From: Thiomonas sp. FB-Cd
GTDB taxonomy: Bacteria > Pseudomonadota > Gammaproteobacteria > Burkholderiales > Burkholderiaceae_C
Reading direction: 5' to 3'
Length of the DNA stretch: 64,000 nucleotides
Assembly: GCF_000733775.1 (NCBI RefSeq)
Contig: NZ_JPOE01000005.1
Coordinates: 620,001-684,000, forward strand
Shown: piece after piece, positions 1-9,657 of the stretch
Layout: every line of letters starts with the position of its first letter
Position numbering within the stretch: the first letter of the stretch is position 1
Translations under genes and position numbers: made by a program
Notes under the pieces: model-generated
What the model saw: the letters and a program-made list of their open reading frames with translations, nothing else
Told to the model about the DNA's origin: nothing
Databases searched by the model: none

Positions 1-32
1 GAAATTACGCCGGGCTACGCTTGTTATGGCAA

Positions 33-824
33 TTATTCGTGGGAATGGTGATTCACCTGAACCATGATGACTGAAATATTATCGCGCCCGCCAGCCAGAT
101 TGGCTTCCTGCACAAGCCGTCGCGCCGCAGCCTCGGCGGCCCCATCGTAGTCGTTGAGTATCGTCTGCATCGTGTTGTCGGACAGCATATCGCTCAAACC
201 GTCGGAGCAAAGCAGGATCTGGTCCCCGGGCAAAACCGGGTGCATGGTGATTTCAGGCTCCAGCGCAAGGTCAACACCCAGTGCGCGTGTCACCAGATTT
301 TTCACGGCCTTGCCGCTGGGATCGCCCGCTCGGACAAGGCCCATGTCGATCTGCTCCTGGAGCAACGAGTGATCCTTGGTGATTTGCGACAGGCGCCGCT
401 GTCGCAAAAGATAAGCGCGCGAATCGCCAGCATGTCCCAGCACCACCACATTGCCCGTGAAGGCGGCCACCACGAGCGTCGTTCCCATGCCTGTGTAGCG
501 TGCGTCCTGCTTGGCGGAGCGGTAGATTTGGCTATTTGCGCGGCGGATTGCTTCGCTCATGGCCTGCGACAGATCCATGGCGCTGATGCGTGGATACTCG
601 CCCTTTAATCGCGCCAAATCGGCACAAATCTGCGCCGCTGCCACCCCGCTGGCCACCTCACCGGCCGCGTAGCCGCCCATCCCGTCCGCCAACACTGCGA
701 TGCCTGACATCGGATCGCAGGCAATGGCATCCTCATTGTGCTCACGAATCCGGCCCTGGTCAGTGCAACTGACCATTTCCAGTCTTGCAACAGGCGGCGG
801 TGCGGCGATGCGTTCCATGGTCAT
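33..824 (-). CDS. PP2C-family protein serine/threonine phosphatase
   Basis: Metal-dependent PP2C/PPM phosphatase of about 263 residues, presumably cytosolic. Seen: the family motifs in order, with the N-terminal acidic motif REHNED (about residues 27-32), ADGMGG (46-51), GHAGDSRAYLL near 150, CSDGLSDML near 208 and GGRDNIS near 248. These supply the Asp residues that bind Mg/Mn. The reading frame is open upstream to 986, but the ATG at 824 is preceded by GGAGGGCGC and lies 13 bp after the stop of the TerC gene, so it is chosen. No transmembrane or regulatory domain is fused. A partner kinase is not in the window, so the substrate is unknown. Confidence 0.9.
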   Translation of the reverse strand: MTMERIAAPPPVARLEMVSCTDQGRIREHNEDAIACDPMSGIAVLADGMGGYAAGEVASGVAAAQICADLARLKGEYPRISAMDLSQAMSEAIRRANSQIYRSAKQDARYTGMGTTLVVAAFTGNVVVLGHAGDSRAYLLRQRRLSQITKDHSLLQEQIDMGLVRAGDPSGKAVKNLVTRALGVDLALEPEITMHPVLPGDQILLCSDGLSDMLSDNTMQTILNDYDGAAEAAARRLVQEANLAGGRDNISVIMVQVNHHSHE

Positions 825-837
825 GCGCCCTCCGCGA

Positions 838-1563
838 TCAGCATCCGACCACCGGCTGGCGATGGCGCTCGCGCATCCACCGCCCCACGCCCCATACCAA
901 CACCGCGCCCACGGCACCGGCAACTGCCGTTGCATGCTTGGCCCACGTTTGCTGCGTCCACGGCTCAGCCAGAGGGTCCGTGACAACCAGTCCCCCAGCG
1001 ATCCAACCCAGCAGCATGGCGCCCAACGTGATGATGACAGGGAAACGAGCCATCAACTGGATGACCAACTGGCTGCCCCAGACGATGATGGGCACGCTGA
1101 GCGCGAGTCCGAAAATGACCAGGATCAGGCTGTGATCAGAACCCGCGTTCTGGGCCGCCCCGGCGATGGCGATCACGTTATCCAGGCTCATGACGAAATC
1201 AGCCACGATCACGGTCTTGACGGCAGACCAAAGCCTGTCTGGCGCATTGACAGCGCCATGCCCGCCATGGTCCTCTTCTTCAGGCTGCATGAGTTTGACA
1301 CCGATCCAGAGCAGCAGCAGCGCACCCGCGATTTTCAGAAAAGGCAGCCTCAGCAGCGTGAGCGCGAAGAAGATCAGGACCACGCGCAACGCCACCGCGC
1401 CCACCGTACCCCAGATGATGGCTTTCCGGCGCTGCAGCGGTGGCAGTTTTCGACTCGCGAGTGCGATGACCACAGCGTTGTCACCACCCAGCAGGATGTC
1501 GATGAGGACGATTTGGCCCAGGGCAGCCCAGAAAACGGGAGTGAGAAAGGAATCCAGGGTCAA
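838..1563 (-). CDS. TerC-family integral membrane protein (YjbE/YkoY type)
   Basis: Polytopic inner-membrane protein of the TerC family; relatives are linked to tellurite resistance or export of Mn and other metals. Seen: several hydrophobic segments and the two diagnostic acidic membrane motifs, LLGGDNAVVIALA near the N-terminus and DFVMSLDNVIAIAG in the middle. A hydrophilic EEEDHGGHG loop separates the two halves and could bind metal (inference). Start choice: the frame is open to a GTG at 1617, but a TTG at 1563 has GGAG seven bases upstream and begins where family homology begins. The true start is uncertain. It sits directly upstream of the PP2C gene, probably in one transcript. Confidence 0.85.
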   Translation of the reverse strand: MTLDSFLTPVFWAALGQIVLIDILLGGDNAVVIALASRKLPPLQRRKAIIWGTVGAVALRVVLIFFALTLLRLPFLKIAGALLLLWIGVKLMQPEEEDHGGHGAVNAPDRLWSAVKTVIVADFVMSLDNVIAIAGAAQNAGSDHSLILVIFGLALSVPIIVWGSQLVIQLMARFPVIITLGAMLLGWIAGGLVVTDPLAEPWTQQTWAKHATAVAGAVGAVLVWGVGRWMRERHRQPVVGC

Positions 1564-1732
1564 GGTGAAGCTCCGAATGCTCGCGGTGTGTGCAATGCGC
1601 AGGCGTGCGCACGTCACCGCAGCATAGCGGGAGACGACCGCGAACGAGCGGAGACAGGCCGTGTGGCTCTCGCCACTTGTGCGGACTGTGGCAGGATTCA
1701 GACGCGCGCCTGCACGCGCGCCCCGAGGTTCC

Positions 1733-2629
1733 TCAACCCAGTCGCTGCTTGATGAGCTTACCCATTTCCGAAGGATTGCGCGTCACGGTGAAGCCGCAAG
1801 CATCCATCACTTCGAGCTTGGCTTCGGCCGTATCGGCACCGCCGGAAATGAGCGCTCCGGCATGGCCCATGCGCTTGCCCGGTGGCGCGGTGACGCCCGC
1901 GATGAATCCGACGATGGGCTTGCGCATATGCTCCTTGGCCCATCGTGCGGCTTCGGCCTCGTCCGGTCCTCCGATCTCGCCGATCATGATCACGCCATCG
2001 GTATCCGGATCGTCATTGAACAACTTCAGGACGTCGATGTGCTTCAAACCGTTGATCGGATCGCCGCCGATGCCCACGGCGCTGCTCTGCCCCAATCCCA
2101 ACTCCGTGACCTGACCCACCGCCTCGTAGGTAAGCGTACCGGAGCGCGAGACGACGCCGATGCGGCCCTTGCGGTGGATGTGCCCGGGCATGATCCCGAT
2201 TTTGATTTCGTCGGGCGTAATGAGGCCCGGACAGTTCGGCCCAAGCAGCAGTGTCGGTTTTCCGCCCTGGGCTTCCCTGGCTCGCATCTTCGCGCGCACT
2301 TCCAGCATATCGCGCACCGGAATGCCCTCGGTGATGCAGATGACCAAGTCAAGGCCAGCCTCCACCGCCTCCCAGATGGCCGCGGCAGCGCCAGGGGGAG
2401 GGACGTAGATCACGGACACCGTGGCAGCCGTGGCGGCCCGCGCCTCGGCAACGGTTGCGTGAATCGGAATACCTTCGAAGTCTTCTCCAGCCTTCTTGGG
2501 GTTGACTCCAGCGACGAAGGCAGCGCGTCCATTTGCATACTCGCGGCACATGCGCGTATGGAACTGGCCTGTCTTTCCCGTGATGCCCTGGGTGATGACC
2601 TTGGTGTGTTTGTCGATGAGGATGGACAT
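1733..2629 (-). CDS. sucD: Succinyl-CoA ligase (ADP-forming) subunit alpha
   Basis: Alpha subunit of succinyl-CoA synthetase, a TCA-cycle enzyme that interconverts succinyl-CoA and succinate with nucleotide phosphorylation. Seen: 298 residues, near the family length, starting MSILIDKHTKVITQGITG. There is a Rossmann-type CoA-binding domain (GITGKTG), a GPNCPGLI motif and, near residue 250, MGHAGALISGG carrying the His that is phosphorylated during catalysis. GGAG lies nine bases before the ATG. It follows sucC on the same strand after 133 bp, the usual sucC-sucD order. Confidence 0.97.
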   Translation of the reverse strand: MSILIDKHTKVITQGITGKTGQFHTRMCREYANGRAAFVAGVNPKKAGEDFEGIPIHATVAEARAATAATVSVIYVPPPGAAAAIWEAVEAGLDLVICITEGIPVRDMLEVRAKMRAREAQGGKPTLLLGPNCPGLITPDEIKIGIMPGHIHRKGRIGVVSRSGTLTYEAVGQVTELGLGQSSAVGIGGDPINGLKHIDVLKLFNDDPDTDGVIMIGEIGGPDEAEAARWAKEHMRKPIVGFIAGVTAPPGKRMGHAGALISGGADTAEAKLEVMDACGFTVTRNPSEMGKLIKQRLG

Positions 2630-2762
2630 GAATATGGCTCCGATCGTGGCAAAGGATGCGTCGGCACATTCCGACGGCCCTTTGCCTAAGGGTTTTGTGG
2701 CTAGCGCAATGAGCTTGGGGCGGCCTTACGCCATTGCGTGAACAGGGAGAAGACGATCACCA

Positions 2763-3923
2763 TCAAGCCGCTGCTGCAACGACCTTTTCAGCCGCTTCAG
2801 CCAGGGTTTCAGCACTGATGATCGGCAGACCTGACGCAGCCAGCATCTGCTTGCCCTGATCCTCATTGGTGCCCTTCATGCGCACCACCAGTGGCACCTT
2901 GAGTGACACCGCCTTGCTGGCGGCAATCAGCCCTTCGGCAATCACGTCGCAGCGCATGATTCCACCGAAAATGTTCACCAAGATGGCCTTGACATGCGGG
3001 TTGTGCAGCATGATCTTGAACGCTGCGGTGACCTTCTCGGCCGTTGCGCCACCACCCACGTCGAGAAAATTGGCCGGCTCGCCGCCGAACAGCTTGATGG
3101 TGTCCATCGTGGCCATGGCCAGGCCCGCACCGTTGACCAAGCAGGCGATGTTCCCGTCGAGTTGGATGTAGGACAGCTCGTGCTTCGACGCCTCGATCTC
3201 CGCGGGATCTTCCTCGTCCAGATCGCGCATGGCGACGAGTTCGCTGTGGCGGAACAACGCGTTGTCGTCGAAGTTGAACTTGGCGTCCAGCGCCTTGACG
3301 CCACCGTCACCTTGCAGGATGAGAGGATTGATCTCGGCCAGCGACGCATCCTTGTCCCAAAATGCACGGTATAAGCCCTGTAGCGCACGGGCACCTTCGG
3401 CTCGGCTGGCCTCCGGCAGGCCGATGCGCTCGCACAGCAGCAGCGCATCAGCGTCTTGCAACCCAGCCAGAGGGTCAACCCAGACCTTATGAATTTTCTC
3501 CGGTGTCTTGGCCGCCACCTCTTCGACGTCCATGCCCCCTTCGCTGGAGGCCATGACGACGATCCTCTGGGCTGCTCGGTCAATGACCAAACCGGCGTAA
3601 AACTCCTTTCGAATATCAGCGCCTTCCTCAATGAGCAACCGGCGCACCGTCTGGCCTTGGGGGCCGGTCTGGTGGGTAATGAGTTGCATGCCCAGCATCT
3701 GCCCAGCCAACTGGCGCACCTCGTCCACGGACCGGGCCAGCTTCACGCCCCCACCCTTTCCGCGGCCGCCGGCGTGAATCTGCGCCTTGACGACCCACAC
3801 GGGGCCGCCCAGGTTCTGCGCCGCGTGCACAGCCTCGTCCACGGTGAAAGCCGGAGTACCACGCGGCACCGGCACGCCATATTCCTTCAGGATCTGTTTG
3901 CCTTGGTATTCGTGGATCTTCAT
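2763..3923 (-). CDS. sucC: Succinyl-CoA ligase (ADP-forming) subunit beta
   Basis: Beta subunit of succinyl-CoA synthetase, carrying the ATP-grasp nucleotide site. Seen: 386 residues from the ATG at 3923 ([16 protein letters not shown], the canonical N-terminus). There is a glycine-rich [11 protein letters not shown] nucleotide-binding loop, and [11 protein letters not shown] and [10 protein letters not shown] near the C-terminus. The frame stays open upstream to 4250, but that extension has no family similarity and overlaps the next gene. Gene order recA-recX-DUF2889-sucC-sucD supports the assignment. Confidence 0.97.
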   Translation of the reverse strand: MKIHEYQGKQILKEYGVPVPRGTPAFTVDEAVHAAQNLGGPVWVVKAQIHAGGRGKGGGVKLARSVDEVRQLAGQMLGMQLITHQTGPQGQTVRRLLIEEGADIRKEFYAGLVIDRAAQRIVVMASSEGGMDVEEVAAKTPEKIHKVWVDPLAGLQDADALLLCERIGLPEASRAEGARALQGLYRAFWDKDASLAEINPLILQGDGGVKALDAKFNFDDNALFRHSELVAMRDLDEEDPAEIEASKHELSYIQLDGNIACLVNGAGLAMATMDTIKLFGGEPANFLDVGGGATAEKVTAAFKIMLHNPHVKAILVNIFGGIMRCDVIAEGLIAASKAVSLKVPLVVRMKGTNEDQGKQMLAASGLPIISAETLAEAAEKVVAAAA

Positions 3924-3972
3924 TGTGGGGGGGTCTCCAGTGGTTGTTGGTGCCGTGCGCCGCGCGCGGCGC

Positions 3973-4620
3973 TCAGGTGGTGGATGGGGGTGAAATCTGG
4001 GGGTTCGCTTCAACGGCGGCTGCCCCTGCGACAGGCGGCTTCGACCAGCGTGGGTAGTAGCGCAGCACGGCGGGCCCATCGAGGCGAAGAGCGTGGCAAC
4101 GGTCGAGCTGGAACGGCTGCCGGCTGTCTCCCGCTTCGGGTCGCACCACTTCTCCGGCGAAGGCTTGGATGGCTGCGGTGGGCAGGACACGCGTGAGCTC
4201 GGTGATGTGTGTGCAGCCGAGCACTCCATGCAGACACTGCTTGACGGCATGGGAGAAGCCTCGCAGCAGGTTCATCCCGATCAGGGCACGGTAGGCAGCG
4301 CCATAGTCTTCGCAGTAACCGGGATAGGGCGATGCGTGCGTTTTCGCCTCCGCGTCAACCACGTGGAAGGTGGTGTCGATGGTCAGGCGCAAATGCATGT
4401 GATGAATCGGTTCGCCCGCGCGGCGCAGCCCGGTAGCCAACTCAAAATCCCGTGCCTTGGTGTCAACGAGCTCAGCCTCGATATCCCACAGACCATCATC
4501 GCGCGCATAAATCTGCACATCGATGGCACGCTTGTGGACCAGGCGGCGGGTGGCAGGGCGAGCGGCGCGCGCGCGGCGATCAGCAGGGGGCGCGTGGGGG
4601 GAAGTCTCGGTGAGCGGCAC
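3973..4620 (-). CDS. DUF2889 family protein
   Basis: Conserved protein of unknown function, about 215 residues. Seen: the DUF2889 pattern, beginning with an Arg-rich segment, then [28 protein letters not shown] sequence that resembles a small beta domain. [10 protein letters not shown] stretch and CTHITEL near residue 145 follow, the latter a His/Cys-containing motif conserved in the family. The start codon is a GTG without a clear ribosome-binding site, so the first residues are uncertain. It lies between recX and sucC, the usual place in Burkholderiales. No function can be assigned. Confidence 0.85.
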   Translation of the reverse strand: MPLTETSPHAPPADRRARAARPATRRLVHKRAIDVQIYARDDGLWDIEAELVDTKARDFELATGLRRAGEPIHHMHLRLTIDTTFHVVDAEAKTHASPYPGYCEDYGAAYRALIGMNLLRGFSHAVKQCLHGVLGCTHITELTRVLPTAAIQAFAGEVVRPEAGDSRQPFQLDRCHALRLDGPAVLRYYPRWSKPPVAGAAAVEANPQISPPSTT

Positions 4621-4736
4621 GGGAATTGATGCAACGCAAAAAATTAAGTTTAGCAGCGCGTCGCATCAGGCATGCAAGCGGCCGGCTTGCACCGGCGCAT
4701 GAGCGCGAATGCGGGCCATCAAAACCGCGCGCCCTT

Positions 4737-5249
4737 TCAACTCTCACCATCGGCGTCACCCGCAAGATGCGACGCATCGGCGCCGCGCTCCCCACGGATC
4801 GCCTGCATCACCACCTCGCGGCCGAAGCCCCGTGCCAGCAAGAAGCGCTGCTGTCGCGCACGCTCCTGGGCAGTCGCGGCGGGCTCCGGATATCGCCTGC
4901 GCAGGATGTGCTGCGCCCGAAGCAGCTCGGGCTCGCGCTGCGCACCCAAAACATGATCGACCAGATCACCGTCCAAACCATGGCTGCGGAGTTCAAGAGC
5001 GATCCGCTGGCGGCCATACTTGGCTTGGCGCCTGCGTGCCAATGACTCGGCGAAACGCTGCTCGTCGAGCAGCCCCAAGGTCTGCAGCTCGTCAAGCAAC
5101 GCGGCAAGAGCCGCGAGATCGGGTGCAGATTCGTTCTCGCTGGGCTTGATCGTGCGTGCGAGTTTGCGCTCGAGCTCAATGCGACTGTACTCGCGCGTTG
5201 CCAACAGGCGCAGGGCACGGGCTCTGAGGCTTGGCGCCGGCGCAGCCAT
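4737..5249 (-). CDS. recX: Regulatory protein RecX
   Basis: RecX binds RecA filaments and limits recombinase activity. Seen: 170 residues, mostly helical, with the repeats typical of RecX: LLATREYSRIELERKLA near the N-terminus, LLDEQRFAESLARRR in the middle and ILRRRYPEP towards the C-terminus. It lies 130 bp downstream of recA on the same strand, the standard arrangement, so it is probably co-transcribed and induced with recA in the SOS response. Confidence 0.95.
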   Translation of the reverse strand: MAAPAPSLRARALRLLATREYSRIELERKLARTIKPSENESAPDLAALAALLDELQTLGLLDEQRFAESLARRRQAKYGRQRIALELRSHGLDGDLVDHVLGAQREPELLRAQHILRRRYPEPAATAQERARQQRFLLARGFGREVVMQAIRGERGADASHLAGDADGES

Positions 5250-5379
5250 GACGAATTACCAACCGGGCAAGCGCGGGCAAGCGCCTCGACACACGCGGCC
5301 CTGGAGTGCTCCCTGGCGCTCCCTGCGAGCACCGAAGGGGATTTGCCAGGGCTGCGCACGACGCACAACAGCGGCAGAC

Positions 5380-6429
5380 TTACTCATCCATCTGGGGCTC
5401 AACCGCCGGTTGCATGCCCGGAACGCCAAGTTGCTCCCGCACGGCATTCTCAATCTCACGGGCAATGGCTGGATTCTCCTTGAGAAACTCGCGGGCGTTG
5501 TCTTTGCCCTGACCGATCTTCTCGCCCTTGTATGCGTACCAGGCCCCGGACTTGTCCACGACTTTCGCCGTCACGCCGAGGTCGATGATCTCCCCCTCGC
5601 GGGAGATCCCTTCACCGTAGAGAATATCGAACTCGGCTTGTTTGAACGGCGGCGCAACCTTGTTCTTCACAACCTTGACCTTCGTCTCCGAGCCAATGAC
5701 CTCTTCACCCTTCTTGATGGCACCGATGCGGCGTATATCCAGGCGTACCGAGGCGTAAAACTTCAGCGCGTTGCCACCCGTGGTGGTTTCCGGGTTGCCA
5801 AACATCACGCCGATTTTCATGCGGATCTGATTGATGAAAATGACCAGGCAGTTCGTGCGCTTGATGGTGCCGGTGAGCTTGCGCAGCGCCTGGCTCATGA
5901 GTCGCGCCTGCAAGCCGGGCAACGAGTCACCCATCTCGCCCTCGATCTCGGCCTTCGGCGTGAGGGCCGCAACCGAATCAATCACAATCAGATCCACCGA
6001 ACCCGATCGCACCAGGGCGTCGGCGATTTCCAGCGCCTGCTCTCCGGTATCGGGCTGAGAGATGAGCAAGTCCTGCAGGTTCACACCCAGCTTTTGCGCG
6101 TACTGCGAATCCAGCGCGTGCTCAGCGTCGATGAAAGCGCACACACCGCCGAGTTTTTGCATCTCGGCGATGACTTGCAGGGTCAGCGTGGTCTTGCCCG
6201 ATGACTCCGGCCCATAGATTTCCACCACGCGCCCACGCGGCAAGCCGCCCACGCCAAGCGCGATGTCCAGACCCAATGAGCCCGTGGAGACCACTTGAAT
6301 GTCTTCAACCACCTCGCCTTCGCCCAGGCGCATGATTGACCCCTTGCCGAACTGCTTCTCGATCTGCGACAAGGCCGCTGCCAGCGCTTTTGACTTTTCT
6401 GCGTTCATCATGCCCTTGCCCTGTTCCAT
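5380..6429 (-). CDS. recA: Recombinase RecA
   Basis: DNA-dependent ATPase for homologous recombination and co-protease for LexA. Seen: 349 residues; Walker [10 protein letters not shown] at 73-81; Walker [11 protein letters not shown]; the L2-loop region with [18 protein letters not shown]; and an acidic C-terminus ending PQMDE. The start at 6429 gives [16 protein letters not shown]. Internal ATGs at residues 7 and 8 are also possible because the upstream ribosome-binding site is weak. A perfect LexA operator lies 46 bp upstream of this start. Confidence 0.98.
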   Translation of the reverse strand: MEQGKGMMNAEKSKALAAALSQIEKQFGKGSIMRLGEGEVVEDIQVVSTGSLGLDIALGVGGLPRGRVVEIYGPESSGKTTLTLQVIAEMQKLGGVCAFIDAEHALDSQYAQKLGVNLQDLLISQPDTGEQALEIADALVRSGSVDLIVIDSVAALTPKAEIEGEMGDSLPGLQARLMSQALRKLTGTIKRTNCLVIFINQIRMKIGVMFGNPETTTGGNALKFYASVRLDIRRIGAIKKGEEVIGSETKVKVVKNKVAPPFKQAEFDILYGEGISREGEIIDLGVTAKVVDKSGAWYAYKGEKIGQGKDNAREFLKENPAIAREIENAVREQLGVPGMQPAVEPQMDE

Positions 6430-6474
6430 TTCTCAAGCCCCATTTGTTTCACGATAGGGCACAATTTACCATAA

Positions 6475-6490
6475 CTGTATAAACCTACAG
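6475..6490. promoter_or_regulatory. LexA-binding site (SOS box) of recA
   Basis: The 16-mer CTGTATAAACCTACAG matches the proteobacterial SOS consensus CTGT-N8-ACAG at every conserved position. It lies 46 bp upstream of the recA start, where LexA would block the recA promoter. Confidence 0.9.
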
Positions 6491-6905
6491 CCTCATTGCA
6501 CGCACCCCGCCAAGCGGAGCTTTATGCCTGCCTTCGGAGACTGCGGCGCTCATTGTGCACACCTGCAAGCCGGCCGCGCAGGCACCGAGCATTGTGATGC
6601 CATGCCCACGAGCGAGCGAAGGCCTCAGCACGGTGCGCACGGTCCTGCGTTGACGGATGGGCCGACAGGTCGCGTGGCTGATCAGCGCACGCCGGTCCGG
6701 CGCACTGTCTGAGCATTGGGATTTCCTGGCCTCGCTCTGCCGTCGACGGATTGGGCGGGATGATGCTTACCATCAGCCCCGACCGCGGCCCAAAGCGCTG
6801 AGGTCAATGGTGAGCTGCGCCTTGACCGGGACAATGTCAGCTTTGAACTGCCGGATCGAACTCCACTGGGTGACTCAAGCCCAATCGTTGACCTGTTGAT
6901 CGCCG
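6491..6905. other. Non-coding stretch upstream of recA
   Basis: About 415 bp between the recA operator and the stop of the SGNH hydrolase gene. Short open frames exist on both strands, but none has a ribosome-binding site or recognisable product. Apart from the recA regulatory region at its left edge I see nothing in it. Confidence 0.5.
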
Positions 6906-8270
6906 TCATGGTGCCCAGCCGAACCCCGCCATGGCATGCAAGGTCGCAGCAGCGATGACTTGGTAGCCCGCAGGCGTCGGGTGCACTGTATCCGCAAACA
7001 GCCAACTCCCAAGATTGGAAGGGTTTGCTCCCGCAGCAGCGTTCGGCGTGTTCACGTTGCAAAGCAGGGAACTCGGCACGAGCTGCATGTTGCACCACGG
7101 CGTCGTGACATTGGTAAAGCCGAACTGCGCAGGCTGCGCGATTTCCTGATTGAACAGTGCATAGCCGTCGATCATTTTGACTGGCCTGCCCTGCAGTTGG
7201 TTCAGCAAGCGCTGGTTAAACACCTTGACGAGCCTGGACAGGATGTAGCAGGGTTGGGCGGGATCCTGATTGTTGCAGGTCGTGCCGCCCGACAGTGACT
7301 GCCCAAATGGGGAAAGTGAAGAGTTGGGCAAGGTGTACACCATGACGTACTGCCCCCCCATGGCAATGATCTTCTGAACCACCGCCGCAAGTTGATCCGC
7401 TGCTGCCGCCACAGTGGACTGCGCCACTGTCAGTGCGTGCAGCGTGGCCCTCTGCTGCACGGCAGCGACCTGGTCCTGCGTCAGCGGGGATCCTGCCTGG
7501 GCCGCCTCGGCCACCGCTTCGGTCACAGCGCTTTGCACCTGCGTGCTGAGATTGGCTAGCGCGGCAAAAACATCGTTGTTTCCGGCAAAGACGGTGATGA
7601 GCTGGCTTGGATTGAACGCTCCAAACTGGGCATGGTAATTTCGCACCTGCTGGGTCACCGGGATCGTCAGAGCTCCTTGAGCGTGCCCGATGCCGTCCGG
7701 GTTGCGAACCATGGAGCCGCCCTCGGCAAAGTCCGTGCACGAACCCTGCAAGGCGAAGGCGCAAAGTGCCTGAGTGACATTCGTCGTTACGCCAAACGGA
7801 GTCAGATAGACCGCCCCCTGCGGCGAACCATAGCCCACAAGATTCGGCGTCATACGCAACCCGAGGTCCTGGGCAAGGATGGTGGTCCAATTGCCGGAAG
7901 GCGCGCCGTTCACCGTGAATTGCCCCCCTTCGGGGTAAGGCAAGCCATCGAACGCGACGTTGTACGGCGCAACGCTATAAATGCTGACCGCAGCCAGCGT
8001 GTAAGCGCCATCATCGGACAAGCTGTCGCCAAACACCACCGTCTGCTTGAACCCACCATCTGGCGCCTGCGAGGGGGCCGTGCTGGCAGCATTGACACTC
8101 GAAACTGTGGACAGTCTGGGGTACTGCGGCCCCTCGTCGCCTCGGATGCCGGCCGCGTTGGCGCTCGAAACGGGGGAAAGGGAGGATGCGCCGCCGGAGT
8201 CCGCTCCCCAATAGCCGCCAAGGGCCAGGACGGTTGCGAGAGTTACGGCGGGCCAAGGTAGGTTACGCAT
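6906..8270 (-). CDS. Secreted SGNH/GDSL-type hydrolase (lipase/esterase-like)
   Basis: Probable extracytoplasmic ester hydrolase of 454 residues. Seen: a hydrophobic N-terminal segment (residues 5-22), then block I FGDSLSDDG at 80-88 with the nucleophile Ser. Block III is AGNND and the C-terminal block V is DTVHPTPAGY with the catalytic Asp and His. The N-terminal linker carries two similar Ser/Ala-rich pieces, VSSANAA and VSSVNAA. The frame runs on to a TTG at 8285, but the ATG at 8270 has GGGAGG seven bases upstream. Family members include outer-membrane autotransported and secreted esterases. No beta-barrel follows here, so secretion mode and substrate are unknown. Confidence 0.85.
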   Translation of the reverse strand: MRNLPWPAVTLATVLALGGYWGADSGGASSLSPVSSANAAGIRGDEGPQYPRLSTVSSVNAASTAPSQAPDGGFKQTVVFGDSLSDDGAYTLAAVSIYSVAPYNVAFDGLPYPEGGQFTVNGAPSGNWTTILAQDLGLRMTPNLVGYGSPQGAVYLTPFGVTTNVTQALCAFALQGSCTDFAEGGSMVRNPDGIGHAQGALTIPVTQQVRNYHAQFGAFNPSQLITVFAGNNDVFAALANLSTQVQSAVTEAVAEAAQAGSPLTQDQVAAVQQRATLHALTVAQSTVAAAADQLAAVVQKIIAMGGQYVMVYTLPNSSLSPFGQSLSGGTTCNNQDPAQPCYILSRLVKVFNQRLLNQLQGRPVKMIDGYALFNQEIAQPAQFGFTNVTTPWCNMQLVPSSLLCNVNTPNAAAGANPSNLGSWLFADTVHPTPAGYQVIAAATLHAMAGFGWAP

Positions 8271-8549
8271 GCTGATGCCTCCCAAATTTGACTTGACGGA
8301 GGTTCTGGCTGACGTCGGATCGGCAAGACAACCTCAACTCCGAGCACGAAATCAAGTGACCGTTCACGAACAGACTATCCGACGCAGCGCTTCGTGAGCA
8401 AGTCCGGATTACCCTGAGACGGATGGATTGTCGCCCTTAACACCTGCCAGCTACAGTGGCGCCACACCCGACCACATCGTCCGCGCTGCGTGTTCGACGC
8501 CCTGAAGCTTGACCGCCACGACCGGCGATTGGTGCCTGGGAACGCTGCG

Positions 8550-9617
8550 TTACGCCCCCTGCACGCGCGAGCCGTGGGAAGCGCGCTGCAGACGGTCGCG
8601 CACAGCATCCCAAGCCGGATCGGACGGCGGCATCTCAACCCAAATGGCGTCCAGGCCCCGCGTGTCCAACTCGCGCAAGGTGGCATAAAGCGCATGGGCG
8701 AATCCCGCAGCATCCGAAGGTAGCGCAAACCAAGTTCCCGACGCGTTGTCCCCTGGCTGGGGATGCACGGCGATGACACCGACCTGGCGCGCTGTAGACC
8801 AACGGGCATCAATCTCCGGGGCCGCGCGCAAAAAAAGTGGCGTTGCTGGCGCATAGTGCGCCGCCAGCGCTCCCGGGACTCGCGGTGAGATGTCAAATCT
8901 CCGGGCCCGTCGATCGTTTGCGGATTCCACAGCGAGCGCACCCCGGCTCGGCGCCTCGAGCTGGGTGGATCTCTGCAAACCCAGGAGGAGCGGGTCACAC
9001 CCCAGAACGGTGGCAATAGCCTCGGCGGGGAGCCCGCCCGGGCGAAGGATGCGCGGAACGCCGCCACTTTGCACCTGCGAGCAGTCGACGATGGTGCTTT
9101 CGATGCCCACCGTACAAGCCCCGCCATCGAGCACCATGGCCACTGCGCTCCCCAATTCGGCGCGTACGTGCGCTGCCGTCGTCGGGCTGACGCGACCGAA
9201 GCGGTTGGCCGACGGTGCGGCCAAACCTCCTTCACCATGCCTGAAAATGGCCAGCACAGCTTGAGCCATCGAGTGAGCGGGACTGCGTAACGCGATCGTG
9301 TCCTGCCCACCGGCGCACGCCACGGCCATCCCGGAACGGCGTCGCAGGACAAGGGTGAGCGGGCCTGGCCAGAATGCATCAATGAGCCGGCGCGCCGCAT
9401 CCGGCAGCCCGACGGCCCAGCGCTGAGGGTCCGCATCGCGGTGGAGATGGACAATGACCGGGTGATCCGCGGGACGCCCTTTGACGGCAAAGATTTTGCG
9501 CACAGCGTCCGCGTTGTCGGCGTCTGCCGCCAACCCATAGACGGTTTCGGTGGGCAAACCGATGAGTTCGCCGGCTTCCAGCAACCGGGCCGCCCGCGCG
9601 ATCTCGGACGGGCGCAT
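8550..9617 (-). CDS. L-threonylcarbamoyladenylate synthase (Sua5/YwlC family)
   Basis: Makes threonylcarbamoyl-AMP from Thr, bicarbonate and ATP for t6A modification of ANN-decoding tRNAs; tsaB in this window belongs to the same pathway. Seen: about 355 residues, the longer Sua5 form. The N-terminal YrdC domain has PTETVYGLA, KGRPADHPVIVHL and SANRFGRVSPTTA, and a C-terminal Sua5 domain follows (about 200-355). The ATG at 9617 is chosen; a GTG at 9635 would add six residues. It follows purK by 40 bp on the same strand and probably shares its transcript. Confidence 0.93.
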   Translation of the reverse strand: MRPSEIARAARLLEAGELIGLPTETVYGLAADADNADAVRKIFAVKGRPADHPVIVHLHRDADPQRWAVGLPDAARRLIDAFWPGPLTLVLRRRSGMAVACAGGQDTIALRSPAHSMAQAVLAIFRHGEGGLAAPSANRFGRVSPTTAAHVRAELGSAVAMVLDGGACTVGIESTIVDCSQVQSGGVPRILRPGGLPAEAIATVLGCDPLLLGLQRSTQLEAPSRGALAVESANDRRARRFDISPRVPGALAAHYAPATPLFLRAAPEIDARWSTARQVGVIAVHPQPGDNASGTWFALPSDAAGFAHALYATLRELDTRGLDAIWVEMPPSDPAWDAVRDRLQRASHGSRVQGA

Positions 9618-9657
9618 TGTGGGTTCGCTCACCACGTGAGGACCTTATCGTGGCGAC

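Noticed and set aside
700..1752. Plus-strand open frame of 350 codons across the PP2C and TerC genes
   Set aside because: Antisense to two conserved genes; composition typical of a shadow frame.
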